Shown: positions 1-8,643 of the stretch, in pieces
Layout of the letters: each line of letters begins with the position of its first letter
Numbering within the stretch: position 1 is the stretch's first letter
From: SZUA-36 sp963727635
Lineage (GTDB): Bacteria; Pseudomonadota; Gammaproteobacteria; Xanthomonadales; SZUA-36
Direction: 5' to 3'
DNA length: 64,000 nucleotides
Assembly: GCA_963727635.1 (NCBI GenBank)
Contig: CAVSHP010000015.1
Location: 124,001-188,000 of the forward strand
Notes under the pieces: generated by a model
What the model was told of the DNA's origin: nothing
The model's input: the letters and a program-made list of their open reading frames with translations, nothing else
The model's database searches: none
Program-made: the position numbers and the translations under genes

Positions 1-48
1 CATCACTTCCAACAAGGAAAAGCCACGCTGGCGGCTGAAAACCGTCAT
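1..48 (-). CDS. pilW: PilW-like minor type IV prepilin, N-terminal fragment
   Basis: Only the first 16 codons lie in the window, reading leftward off its edge: MTVFSRQRGFSLLEVM. The GFSLLEV stretch is the type III prepilin signal (Gly at -1, Phe at +1, Glu at +5) cleaved and methylated by PilD. The ATG lies one base beyond the TGA of the PilV-like gene, so the two are certainly one operon. In gammaproteobacterial fimU-pilV-pilW-pilX-pilY1 clusters the gene after pilV is pilW, which is the only reason for the name; any minor pilin is possible. Confidence 0.6.
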   Translation of the reverse strand, partial: MTVFSRQRGFSLLEVM

Positions 49-49
49 C

Positions 50-577
50 TCAGGACACCTCGAGGGTAAACCGGTGCTGCTCCGATTCACCGCTCACGGC
101 GCCGTTTCGGCCATACCAGAATATTTTGATGACCAGGGGACCGGCGCCGTCACAATGAGCATTTCCCTCAACACCATCCTGTGGCGTAGCATCGCGGCAG
201 ACCAGCCCCCTGGCATTCTGGATGCGATCGGCGAGATCAAGCTGCCAGAGCCTGAAGTCATAATCGGCTTGCTGCTCGGGCGTGCATGGGTTCTCACCAT
301 TGCAAATTCTGGATATGTTGTCCGGTGGATCAAGGTAGCGGTTGAGCGCGACCGGGTTCAGACGGATCTGTTCGGCAAGACTGGTCGCCGCCATGGCTGC
401 GATGCCTTCCCGGCGGGCCTGTGTCGAGCCGATGATGCTGGTCAGCAGCAGGGCCGCGAAGCCTGCAAGTCCAAGGGAAAACACTGTCGTTGCGATGAGG
501 ACTTCCAACAGGCTGAACCCGGCGTTGCCGGCTTGGAAGCTGCATAGATGTCGCTGGCATGTTCGATGTAAAAACAC
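50..577 (-). CDS. pilV: Type IV pilus minor pilin PilV
   Basis: A 175-residue prepilin. After a leader of about 20 residues comes the processing motif AGFSLLEVLIATTVFSLG, followed by a hydrophobic helix that embeds the pilin in the inner membrane and packs in the pilus core. The globular part keeps the NPVALNRYL, CNGENPC and LVIKIFWYGRNG segments typical of the type IV pilus modification protein PilV. PilV primes assembly at the pilus tip with PilW, PilX and PilY1. The leader is longer than usual and no better ATG lies nearer the cleavage site. It is separated by one base from the next minor pilin. Confidence 0.85.
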   Translation of the reverse strand: MFLHRTCQRHLCSFQAGNAGFSLLEVLIATTVFSLGLAGFAALLLTSIIGSTQARREGIAAMAATSLAEQIRLNPVALNRYLDPPDNISRICNGENPCTPEQQADYDFRLWQLDLADRIQNARGLVCRDATPQDGVEGNAHCDGAGPLVIKIFWYGRNGAVSGESEQHRFTLEVS

Positions 578-762
578 GTTTCGTGCCCCCCTTGGCCACC
601 GTGTTACTGATGTTGATTTATTCTGCGCAAGCGCCGGCGGGACCGATAGGGCAAATGATGCAAGGGGTTTGTCGGTATCGGCTGAACAAAAGGTAGGTAA
701 ATTTCCTGCTACAGCGATGTTGTCGCAGCGTGCTGATTTGAATATACTTGCCGCCCTTCGGG

Positions 763-838
763 GCCGATATAGCTCAGTTGGTAGAGCGGCGCATTCGTAA
801 TGCGTAGGTCTGAGGTTCGAATCCTCATATCGGCACCA
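763..838 (+). tRNA. tRNA-Thr(CGT)
   Basis: A 76-nt cloverleaf with a perfect acceptor stem (GCCGATA pairing with TATCGGC), the D-arm GCTCAGTTGGTAGAGC, an anticodon loop TTCGTAA giving anticodon CGT, the T-arm loop TTCGAAT, and an encoded 3' CCA. It decodes ACG threonine codons. tRNA genes are common integration sites. The unusual sheath/kinase cassette starts downstream, but I found no repeat of the tRNA 3' end within the window. Confidence 0.97.
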
Positions 839-1269
839 TTTAAATCAATAACTTACATCAATAATGCCTCTTTGATTTTGATGAAAGACGCACATTTGGT
901 GCAATTCTATTGCAAAAATAAATCAATTCACGGGATTGCGGCCGGTCTCTTTGATGTCTGTCATCGGTTCTGACGTGCCCGCAATCATTTGCGATCGATT
1001 TTTGTACCAACCTCGCTGCGCGGCTGGCGAAGACTCGCGGGGCAGATACCGTGGTGCAACTGGCAGCCAAATTCCATGGTAATTGCCCTGTCTTAAGATA
1101 ATCCGACGTTTTCTCTCAGATATACTAATATTGAAGTACGCAGGAGGGTGTGAGTATCTCCGCGTATCAGTTGATGAACTGAACTTCTTGACCGATGCGC
1201 GTTCTGCTTTTTTTATCCTTGTGATCAACCAACAAGCACTGCCGGGTCAACCGGCGCCATGGAGACATT
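839..1269. other. Intergenic region between tRNA-Thr and the sheath-like gene
   Basis: About 430 bp without a convincing gene. It is AT-richer than the flanks near 840-930 and contains a weak inverted pair (GATTGCGG near 935, CCGCAATC near 980). A promoter for the following gene should lie in 1090-1250, but no strong -35/-10 pair stands out. No integrase remnant or tRNA-end repeat was seen. Confidence 0.4.
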
Positions 1270-3052
1270 ATGCCAGACGACAACTTATTTCCGAATTTCG
1301 GCCACCTCGATACCCCGGCCCGTGACTGGGATCCAAGAAGACCCGTGCGCATCGTTTTGATGGGCGATTTTAGCGCAGGTGGCGCCGCCGGTCGCCTAGA
1401 TACCGGCAACGACCTGGCGCGCCGCAAGCTGCTTCCCGTGGATTTCGACAGTCTCGAAGACGTGTTGGCACGCCTGGATGTGCGCCTGGCGTTGCCGCTG
1501 GGTAGCGAAGGCGGCATTGAACTGGAGTTCAGTAATGATCTGGATGATTTTCACCCGGATGAGCTTTATGACAACGTTGAAGTGTTCAAGGAGCTTTATA
1601 ACCTGAGCGGTCGCGTCGAGTAACTCGTCCACTGCCGCCGAGGTCCTGTCCTGGGCCACTGACCGCAAACAGCGTGTGTCACGCACCGGTAAAAACCGCT
1701 CTCACAGTGGCGCCCCGGCAGCGAACGCAAAGTTGAGTGACCTGGCAAACCTGGTCGGCAAGGAGCCCGAAATCGAAACCGATGGCTCCGTCGATGAGCT
1801 TTTACGCTCAATTGTAGGCCCATTCGTGGAGCCGGCGGATAAACCGAACATAGGCCGATTAACCGAGAGCGTCGATGAGGCACTGGCAGATGCCATGCGC
1901 GCTGTATTGCATAACAGCGAATTCCAGAATCTTGAATCACTATGGCGCGGTCTCGATATGCTTTTACACCGTGTTGATGCCGGTCCGAGGTTACAGTTGT
2001 TGCTGCTCGACATGTCAGCCGAAGAGTTCGCCGCTGATCTCAGCAAGGTGGACGACCTGTCGGAAAGCGGGCTTTATTCGATGTTGGTCGAGAAGCCCGC
2101 GGAGGAAGAAAACGGTGGTGTGTCGATGATCTGCGGTTTGTTTCAGTTCGAAGCCTCACCAACACATACCGAGTTGCTTGGGCGCATGGCAAAGATAGCC
2201 GCACACGCTGGCGCATCATTTGTCACGTCGATAGCCGGCGATGCGCTGATGGACCGCAAAGTAGAGCCGCATCCCCTGGTTGCGAAGGGCATACAGGAAC
2301 TGCGCGCGCTGCCCGCAGCCTCGCGCCTGGTGTTACTGACGCCGCGTTTCATGTTGCGGTACCCATACGGAAAGCGCAGCGATCCGATCAGGTCTTTTGA
2401 GTTCGAGGAGTTCACCTCGACTGACGGCCTGCGTGGTATGTTGTGGGGGCACCCCGCGTATCTGGCGGCCTGTGCGCTCGCCGGATCGAATGGAAAATCC
2501 ATGACTATCGGCGACCTGCCTTTCTATTATATGGTCGATAGCTATGGCGACCAGATCGCCTTGCCCTGCACCGAACGGTTAATCAATACCGACAAGGCGA
2601 CACAGCTTGCCCAGTATGGCATTTGTGCGCTGATGGCCTACAAGGGTCAACCCGAAGTGCGCCTGGCCGGGCTCAAAGCGTTGAATGGCGAAGAGCTGGC
2701 GCTGCAGATGAGCGGCAAACCGGCGCCTGCTGTCAGTGGCTCAGCATCTGTGCAGACCAAGGCGGCGTCGGCAGCAGACCCAGGCGGGTCCGATGATGCA
2801 GAGACAGATGACGATATGGATCTCGGTGACTTGGATCTGGACGACACGGACACTGACGACTCGTCGGACGACGCCGATCTGGATTCACTGCTGGCCGGCC
2901 TTGATGACGACAGTGATGCCTCGGCCGACGATGGTGACGACGACCTCGATGCCCTGCTGGCCAGCTTTGGCGACGATGACACTGGCGAGGACGCGGGCGA
3001 CGATGACGAGATGGATCCGGATCTCGCGGCGTTGCTGGCATCGCTGGAATAA
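1270..3052 (+). CDS. TssB-TssC-like contractile sheath fusion protein with acidic repeat tail (one frame interruption)
   Basis: Residues from 1270 to about 1615 resemble TssB/VipA (PVRIVLMGDFSAGG near the start; DDFHPDELYDNVEVFKEL later). The reading then continues one frame over (SSNSSTAAEVLSW), so a single-base error near 1600-1625 splits what is best read as one protein. The second part is TssC/VipB-like: VLHNSEFQNLESLWRGLD, then LVLLTPRFMLRYPYG, FEFEEF, MLWGHPAY and a late TER motif. The C-terminus (about 2800-3050) is a strongly acidic tail with repeated DLDxLLA-type motifs. TssB and TssC normally form the T6SS tail sheath; here they are fused and no Hcp, VgrG, baseplate, membrane-complex or ClpV gene is nearby. 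If the frame break is real, these are two adjacent subunits instead. Family assignment is confident; role is not. Confidence 0.72.
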
Positions 3053-3144
3053 ATGTGTGCGGGCTCGTCCTGCCTATATGGCCGAGCCCGTCAAATCAAC
3101 GGTTTAACAGTTATTCCATTTTCATGAAATAAAATTAAATTGAA

Positions 3145-3170
3145 CTTCAATTTCAACTTCAACTTCAACT
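3145..3170. repeat. Tandem CTTCAA/TTTCAA hexamers before the kinase-like gene
   Basis: Four consecutive hexamers (CTTCAA, TTTCAA, CTTCAA, CTTCAA) plus CT sit 18 bases before the GTG start at 3189 and just ahead of its AAGG ribosome-binding site. Hexamer steps could change promoter or leader spacing without affecting the reading frame. No function is shown. Confidence 0.6.
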
Positions 3171-3188
3171 CATAGCAAGGAAACCACT

Positions 3189-5888
3189 GTGGCCATATTC
3201 TCAAGCCCCGACAAATTCAATAAACATAAGGATTACGTTCTGCTGCTTAAAAAGGCCCTGAAAACCGTCAAGGCGGACCCGCCGAGAAGTTTCGTCTACT
3301 ACAAGGAATACCCTTTCGGATCAAAGAAATTGCCGCTCTTGCTCGTAGACTTTAGTCCGAAGTGCGATGAGGCGCTCAAAAAGACAGGAGCAAAAAGGAC
3401 TGCCAAGGGCAAGGTAAACCTTACTGCGAAAGCAGAACTGGACTTCAATCCAAGCGAAGGCAAAGTCAACCGGATCAGGTTGCAGAAATATTTTACCACC
3501 ATGGGTGGCGGGATCAATGATGTGTTCATTCCGGTCGGCGAAGTGGATGACGATGAAGACGGCGATAGCGGCGTCGTAGAGTCAGCAAAGAAGGTCTTTG
3601 CGGAGTCTTCATCTACGGACGACGCCAGATTGGAGGAAGACGCACAGCAAGTCTTTTCAGAGTCCGTGTCCACAGATGCCGGCAGTTTGAACGAGAAAGT
3701 TGCCGCCAGGCTGAATGAACACATCGCCACGTTGCAACAAATGCAGTTTCCACCCGAAACCCGGGCGAAAAAGGAACCGGCGCTGAAAATGGCCCGGAAA
3801 CTCGTTGCCGAAGGCAAGTATACGGAGGCGAAAAAACTGCTCACGCTTGTTGCGGCGCAGGCCAGGCTTGGCCAGGCCGTCAAGTCGGACAAGGAACTTG
3901 AGGAAGACGCAAAGCAGGTCTTTGAGGAGTCTGTATCCACAGACGGCGGAACTTTGGACGCGAAAGTTGCTGCCAGACTTAATGAACACATTGCAACATT
4001 GCAAAAAATGCAGTTTCCGCCCGAAACCCGGGCGCAAAAAGAACCGGCGCTTGTCATGGCCCAGAAGCTCGTTGCCGATGGCAAGTATCCGGAGGCGAAG
4101 AGACTGCTCTCGCTTCTTGCGGCGCAGGCCAAGCTCGGACAGGCCGCCGAGGCGCAACCGTCTCCGACATCGCCTCCGACCGGCACTCAAGCACCAAAAG
4201 CGCCTCCCCGGCCGGTTCAGGCAGCGCCCCTCAACACCCCTGCGCAGGCAGCGCAATTGAAAAAGGTAAAGAAGGTAGAAAAAGTTGACAAACTGAATAA
4301 GACTTTTGCCGCGATCGCACCGCGAACAGGGCAAGAAATGCTCGATGATAAGTCGCTCAAGGCCGGGTCACACTTCAAAGCTTTTGCCAAGGCCTTGCAA
4401 GCGTATCAGGGCAAGAGCGACGATACGACTGGTCAGGAGTTGACGAACGCAATAGACAGCTATCTCAAGCATTTCGACAAGTTCAGCAAGGCGGATAAAA
4501 AATCGTCTGCAAACATGAAGAAGCACGCGGAAGTGCTAAAAGCTCAGAAATACCTGCAGAATTCCCAAGCCATCGAAACGCTACAAAACAGCGCCAAAGC
4601 ACTTGCGGGCCGGGAGGATTGGGGCCCCGCCGACCACGAAACTGCAAATCAAATCGATGCCCAGATCCTGCAGACGCTTGGCAGTACGAACTCCGCCGGC
4701 GGCACGGGTGACACATACCTGATCAAAGATCCCGACGGAAAGGTCGCCTACGCGTTCAAGAGCATCGATGGCGAAACCAATCAGTCGGGTATGCCCAAGG
4801 GGGCCGGTGCAGCCCGCGAGGCGCTGATGAGCACGATGTGTGCAAAGATTAAGGAGTCTTCCGGACTCGATTTCGGCTGGCCATCAACAACCATCGCCAC
4901 ACTCAAGGGGGCGGACGGCAAGGAGAAATCGGGTGCGCTTGTCGAAGGCATCCAGGGGGGCACCATTCTCGACGCTGACGGAAAGCGAGATAAGGGCTAC
5001 CGGAAACTAAGCCAGGAAGAAAAGGATAAATTGTTAGCTAAAAGTAAGGAGTTTGTTGAGAAGCTGCCTCCAAAGGAAACGCAGAAATTGCTGCTGTGCA
5101 ACCTGGCCTTTGGTCAGCTGGACATCAAGTGGGACAATGCGAAGTGTCAGACGGCAGAGGACGGCTCAACAATATTGAGGCCACTGGACGCTGGTGCGGC
5201 CATGCCAGCAGCCGATTTCGAAGGGGCCATGTTTGACTCAGCCCTAGCCTATGACCCCGCGGCTCCACCTTCCAGGGACGCACCTTATGGATTGCAGATG
5301 CTTTATGACCCTGCAGATATTTCAAAACCACTGAAAGCAAAGGATGAAAAAATAGACCAGGAGCTGCGTGACAGTTTTCTTAAAATTGACGTCGACCTCC
5401 TTGAAAAAGCAGGTAAGGAAGAGGCGGCGCGGCTTAACGGAAACCCATACAAGCTGGACTCGGACAAGCTGGGAATCACGAACGGTCTGAGCAATGCCAA
5501 TACAAGCATCAGAGCCATTCAGAAGATGCTCAAGGAGAATCCGGATCTTACCACGGAGCAATTCCTGAAGAAGTACGAGCAAGAGGTGAGAAGGGAAATC
5601 GCCAAACAAAACCAGCCCAAGGTGTTTAAAATGATCACGGATGAATATACGGCTCTGTACAAGAAATACAGTTATCTGCTGCCTAAACCAGGCAAGATTA
5701 CCCCTCAATTAATGTATAAAAATTTTACTAGCAATAAAGATACACTATCCAGACTAGAAAAATACGACTTAAAAGTACTGAAAAAATTCTGGGGCGGAAA
5801 GACGCCTATACCCGACTTCATGACTTTCGCGAGTGAGATTAGACAGAAGGACAAAGCGAACAATCCTAAAAAGTATCCAGATATATGA
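3189..5888 (+). CDS. Repeat-containing protein with PI4K/HipA-like kinase core
   Basis: A large soluble protein of 899 residues with a GTG start after AAGG at 3178-3181. Residues 1-120 form an unidentified N-terminal domain. About 146-233 and 234-322 are two near-identical helical repeats (each with ARLNEHIATLQ, MQFPPETRA and a KLVA-GKY-EAK-LL segment), preceded by a partial third. A Pro/Ala linker and a Lys-rich helical region follow. Residues 498-690 look like a phosphotransferase core of the PI4K/HipA superfamily: GGTGDTYLIK (nucleotide loop), Lys524 in YAFKSID, GAGAAREALM, the hinge-like GALVEGIQ, LDIKWDNAKC (candidate catalytic Asp645/Asn650) and LRPLDAG (candidate metal Asp667). The C-terminal 200 residues are helical. 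There is no signal peptide. It follows the TssBC-like gene by 136 bp on the same strand, so co-function is plausible. The kinase fold is my inference from motif order; substrate unknown. Confidence 0.6.
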   Translation: MAIFSSPDKFNKHKDYVLLLKKALKTVKADPPRSFVYYKEYPFGSKKLPLLLVDFSPKCDEALKKTGAKRTAKGKVNLTAKAELDFNPSEGKVNRIRLQKYFTTMGGGINDVFIPVGEVDDDEDGDSGVVESAKKVFAESSSTDDARLEEDAQQVFSESVSTDAGSLNEKVAARLNEHIATLQQMQFPPETRAKKEPALKMARKLVAEGKYTEAKKLLTLVAAQARLGQAVKSDKELEEDAKQVFEESVSTDGGTLDAKVAARLNEHIATLQKMQFPPETRAQKEPALVMAQKLVADGKYPEAKRLLSLLAAQAKLGQAAEAQPSPTSPPTGTQAPKAPPRPVQAAPLNTPAQAAQLKKVKKVEKVDKLNKTFAAIAPRTGQEMLDDKSLKAGSHFKAFAKALQAYQGKSDDTTGQELTNAIDSYLKHFDKFSKADKKSSANMKKHAEVLKAQKYLQNSQAIETLQNSAKALAGREDWGPADHETANQIDAQILQTLGSTNSAGGTGDTYLIKDPDGKVAYAFKSIDGETNQSGMPKGAGAAREALMSTMCAKIKESSGLDFGWPSTTIATLKGADGKEKSGALVEGIQGGTILDADGKRDKGYRKLSQEEKDKLLAKSKEFVEKLPPKETQKLLLCNLAFGQLDIKWDNAKCQTAEDGSTILRPLDAGAAMPAADFEGAMFDSALAYDPAAPPSRDAPYGLQMLYDPADISKPLKAKDEKIDQELRDSFLKIDVDLLEKAGKEEAARLNGNPYKLDSDKLGITNGLSNANTSIRAIQKMLKENPDLTTEQFLKKYEQEVRREIAKQNQPKVFKMITDEYTALYKKYSYLLPKPGKITPQLMYKNFTSNKDTLSRLEKYDLKVLKKFWGGKTPIPDFMTFASEIRQKDKANNPKKYPDI

Positions 5889-5940
5889 GATGGCGCCGGA
5901 CCACTCCGGTGTGGTGAGAAAAGAAAACGGTCCAGGTTTT

Positions 5941-5978
5941 CCATTGCACACAAAAACGGTATCTTTTGTGTGCAATGG
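5941..5978. terminator. Perfect 15-bp stem between convergent genes
   Basis: CCATTGCACACAAAA at 5941-5955 pairs perfectly with TTTTGTGTGCAATGG at 5964-5978 around an 8-base loop. It lies between the stop of the kinase-like gene (5888) and the stop of the convergent gene (6100). The A/T ends of the arms could act as U-tracts in either direction, suggesting a bidirectional terminator. Confidence 0.6.
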
Positions 5979-6099
5979 TTTACCCTCTTGGGGTGGTGAC
6001 GGAATCAGTATCAAACAATGCTTCCTGGTTTGGCGCAAGGCGCTCAATGAACTAATCGTAAAGTGATATTCAATTGTCAGGAACGCTCCGAACAGGGTA

Positions 6100-6996
6100 C
6101 TATTTTAGCGCTTTCTTGACGTCAGCCTGTGCGTCCGTGTACAGGTTTTCAGCCTCTGCTTTGAACTTCACAAATTGCTCAATTGCGTCCTCAATCTTCT
6201 TTTTTTCGTCGGAATCGGCGATGTCTTTCTTGAAATTGGTTTTGATTTTCGAATATATCTTTTCATATTTCAGGACAGTGCTGAATTTTAGGGTACAGGC
6301 CTTCAAATTCACCGCCACTTCCTTGGCATTGCCCGCTTTGGCGGCACTTACGGCGAGTTCCGCCTCTTCACCGGCCTCCTTTAATGCCTTTTTGCATTTG
6401 TCATACGATCTTTGCAAAACACCTTTTTCAAACTGCTTTGCAGCCATTTTGCCGAACTTGGTAGCGGTCGGGTCTGCATCCGCTACCATTTTGATTTCCT
6501 TGGCAAATTCCTTTTCAAGGTTGTCATCACAAGGCGCAACCTTTTTGAACTTCTCGGAGATGACTTTGTAGTCTTTCAGGTCGCTGTCAATTTGTTTTTT
6601 CAGCTTTTCGATATCCGGATTTGGTTTCGTGCCTTTGGGCTGATGTTTCAAGTCCTTTTCGATATCTTTCTCAAGTTCTTTTAAGCATGATTCGCATTTG
6701 GTGGCGGTTTTTACCAGTTCTTCCAGCTCTTTCCAGGCGCCAAGCTGCCTGTCATGACTCCATTTTATGTTTTTCCACACAGCGGCGACTTTTCTGTCAG
6801 TGGCGATCTCCTTAAGTTTTTGCCCTGGCGCGTCATCTTCCAGTTGGGCAAAGCCGGAGACGGCATCGAAGCGGAAATATTTTATTCTGTCTGAGAATTT
6901 CTTGACCTCTGCGACTGTGCATTCTTTGCAGTTGGCGCGGCATTTTTTATACTCTGCCGTAAACTTTAGAGCTAGCTTTATACTGTCATTTAACAT
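6100..6996 (-). CDS. Lysine-rich helical protein of unknown function
   Basis: A 298-residue cytoplasmic-type protein with no signal peptide or membrane segment. It is almost entirely charged heptad-like helix, rich in Lys, Glu and Ala, with scattered cysteines, including CRANCKECT near residue 20 and CESCLKEL near 100 as CxxC-like pairs. The coding sequence is clearly lower in G+C than the metabolic genes to the right, as if acquired separately. It faces the kinase-like gene tail to tail and is divergent from the similar lysine-rich gene at 7294. I do not recognise a family; a structural or partner role in the neighbouring sheath/kinase cassette is only a guess. Confidence 0.6.
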   Translation of the reverse strand: MLNDSIKLALKFTAEYKKCRANCKECTVAEVKKFSDRIKYFRFDAVSGFAQLEDDAPGQKLKEIATDRKVAAVWKNIKWSHDRQLGAWKELEELVKTATKCESCLKELEKDIEKDLKHQPKGTKPNPDIEKLKKQIDSDLKDYKVISEKFKKVAPCDDNLEKEFAKEIKMVADADPTATKFGKMAAKQFEKGVLQRSYDKCKKALKEAGEEAELAVSAAKAGNAKEVAVNLKACTLKFSTVLKYEKIYSKIKTNFKKDIADSDEKKKIEDAIEQFVKFKAEAENLYTDAQADVKKALK

Positions 6997-7293
6997 TGTT
7001 GCGCTCCCCGGATTTTTCGGAAATATCAGATTTCACCAAAAATAATATTACGCGGAAACCTTCCATAGTCAAAGTTGTCTCGACGGGCCTGTCGAGTGTA
7101 TAGGTCATATTGTAATTAAGAATCATTTATATTCTCAATCTCAATCCGTATTTGCGTAATCCGACTTGTGTGCTAGTCTGCGAGTCGTTTGGCGCCGCTA
7201 ATTTCAACGCAACAGTGACGCCATGGCCGACAATCATGCCTGACCGATTAACGCATCAATCCGGCGGCGAAACCCAACATGGAGAACTAATTT
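6997..7293. other. Divergent intergenic region
   Basis: About 300 bp between two divergent lysine-rich genes. It is AT-rich and must hold promoters for both directions. A candidate rightward promoter with an embedded inverted repeat is listed separately. No gene is seen. Confidence 0.5.
7075..7104 (+). promoter_or_regulatory. Candidate promoter with an inverted repeat in the spacer
   Basis: TTGTCT at 7075-7080 and TATAGG at 7099-7104 are spaced 18 bases apart. The inverted repeat CTCGAC-N6-GTCGAG (7079-7096) fills the spacer, where a repressor would block RNA polymerase. It would give a leader of roughly 180 bases for the gene at 7294. Based on sequence pattern only. Confidence 0.3.
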
Positions 7294-8256
7294 ATGCCTA
7301 CCACCTTTGTAGCTGACTGGGGTAAAACGTTTAACGCGGCAGCGGTCGTCATGTCCAAGGACATCAGCGCAGCCACCAAGGCCAACAAGTCCCAGGGGGC
7401 TGTGCTGAAGAAACTGCTCGAAGACGCGCAAAGCCCGATGGGCATGGTCGGCGCCCTGGCGGTTATCGACAAGATTGACCTGGCCAGTGGCAGCGACAAG
7501 GACAAAAAGGCGCTGCCGGGAAACATCAAATTGTTCAAGGCGGCCCTGGCAAAATTGGATAAAGAGAAGAAAAAGTACGTGAAAGACCTCGTCGAGGCAC
7601 AGGGCCTAAAACCCACGGTCACGGATAAAAATGGCTACGACTTGCCGACGCCGATGAAGACCGCATTTCCCGCCACTTACCGTCAACTGAAGATCCTGCA
7701 GACGGAAGCAGAGGCCGTATATGCACGTTCTGAAAGTGTCCTGGACGGAGCAGCGAACGCAGAAAAGCGCCAAAAGATCGAGGACGAAAAGAACAAGAAA
7801 AAAGACAAGGTGAAGGGTGCGGATGACGCAGCCAATGCAAAGGTCAAGGCGGCCTCGGAAGACGCCGCTATGAAGAATTTCCTGCTGGCTTTTTCCAAGA
7901 GCTTCAAGAGCAGCGTGGCCAAGGGTGCAGCCTGCGTACAGAAGATCAAGGCTTCACCTGACGTTGCCACCTACAACAAGGAAATGAATGACTGCGCACG
8001 CGATATTTCGCAGAACCTGGTCAACATCGGCAAACTCAAGCAGAACCCGAAGTTCAAGAAAAGTTCGCTGGCTAAGAAGCTGCCAGCCCCTGGTCCACTG
8101 GCTCGCGAAATTGTGCCTTATGCCAACGGCAACCTGCGCAGCCTGGACGCGAACGCCACGGCCAATGATGTGAAAAAGGCGCTCGCTGACTTCACTGCTA
8201 TCTATAAGCAAATCGTCGTCACCTATAAGGACGTGATCGCCGGCAAGATCAAGTGA
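7294..8256 (+). CDS. Lysine/alanine-rich helical protein of unknown function
   Basis: A 320-residue protein with no signal peptide. The ATG at 7294 is preceded by GGAGA at 7281-7285. The sequence is alpha-helical by composition, with very charged stretches in the middle (an EKRQKIEDEKNKKKDK-type segment near residue 155) and repeated Ala/Lys/Asp helices. It resembles the divergent 298-residue neighbour in character but not in obvious sequence. It closes the cassette that begins with the TssBC-like gene. No catalytic motif or known domain was recognised. Confidence 0.6.
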   Translation: MPTTFVADWGKTFNAAAVVMSKDISAATKANKSQGAVLKKLLEDAQSPMGMVGALAVIDKIDLASGSDKDKKALPGNIKLFKAALAKLDKEKKKYVKDLVEAQGLKPTVTDKNGYDLPTPMKTAFPATYRQLKILQTEAEAVYARSESVLDGAANAEKRQKIEDEKNKKKDKVKGADDAANAKVKAASEDAAMKNFLLAFSKSFKSSVAKGAACVQKIKASPDVATYNKEMNDCARDISQNLVNIGKLKQNPKFKKSSLAKKLPAPGPLAREIVPYANGNLRSLDANATANDVKKALADFTAIYKQIVVTYKDVIAGKIK

Positions 8257-8643
8257 GGTAAGTGCGGACGGAGTGAGGGGGTCAGAGCCCTTTACTTCAT
8301 ATTCATTCCTTTGTTTTTGCTCACCCGGCACAGGCTGCATGGGTGAGGAAACCGGGCGATCGGGCCCGGCACATAGACTCGCGCTATGGGGTGCTCACAA
8401 AAGGTCATTTGAGCAAGCGTGCAGACCGCCAGTACAATCCGCTTATTGAAATGTCAGGGGATCGCCCTGCGTTGGCTGTCATCCCGACGCCGGCTTCATG
8501 GTGTTAAAATCGTATTTGATTTCTCCCGACACCCTGATGCTGTCACGCCGGGTTTGAAGCGGTGAATGTTGTTTACACCCTGATCCGTTTACGAAAGAAT
8601 GTCGCATCACTGATTGATGCTCTTAGCCGATTAAGGAAGTCCC
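8257..8643. other. Intergenic region before the poly-gamma-glutamate-type locus
   Basis: Nearly 390 bp without a supported gene. A short open frame from 8562 has no ribosome-binding site or family resemblance. The region separates the cassette on the left from the gamma-glutamyl locus on the right and should carry the promoter for the gene at 8644, but no clear consensus was seen. No tRNA-end repeat or transposon end was found here. Confidence 0.4.

Noticed and set aside
2647..3041. Two leftward frames opposite the acidic tail of the sheath fusion
   Set aside because: Low-complexity Ser/Arg translations of Asp-rich codons.
1270..3052. Functional T6SS locus
   Set aside because: No other tss, hcp, vgrG or clpV gene occurs in the window.
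3145..3170. CRISPR-like repeat
   Set aside because: Units of six bases without spacers.
3299..4186. Long leftward open frame of 295 codons opposite the repeat region of the kinase-like gene
   Set aside because: Serine-rich shadow of a Lys/Glu-rich repetitive gene; no ribosome-binding site or family signature.
763..8643. Possible tRNA attachment-site duplication bounding the sheath/kinase cassette
   Set aside because: No copy of the tRNA-Thr 3' end was seen up to the next conserved genes, and no integrase gene is present.
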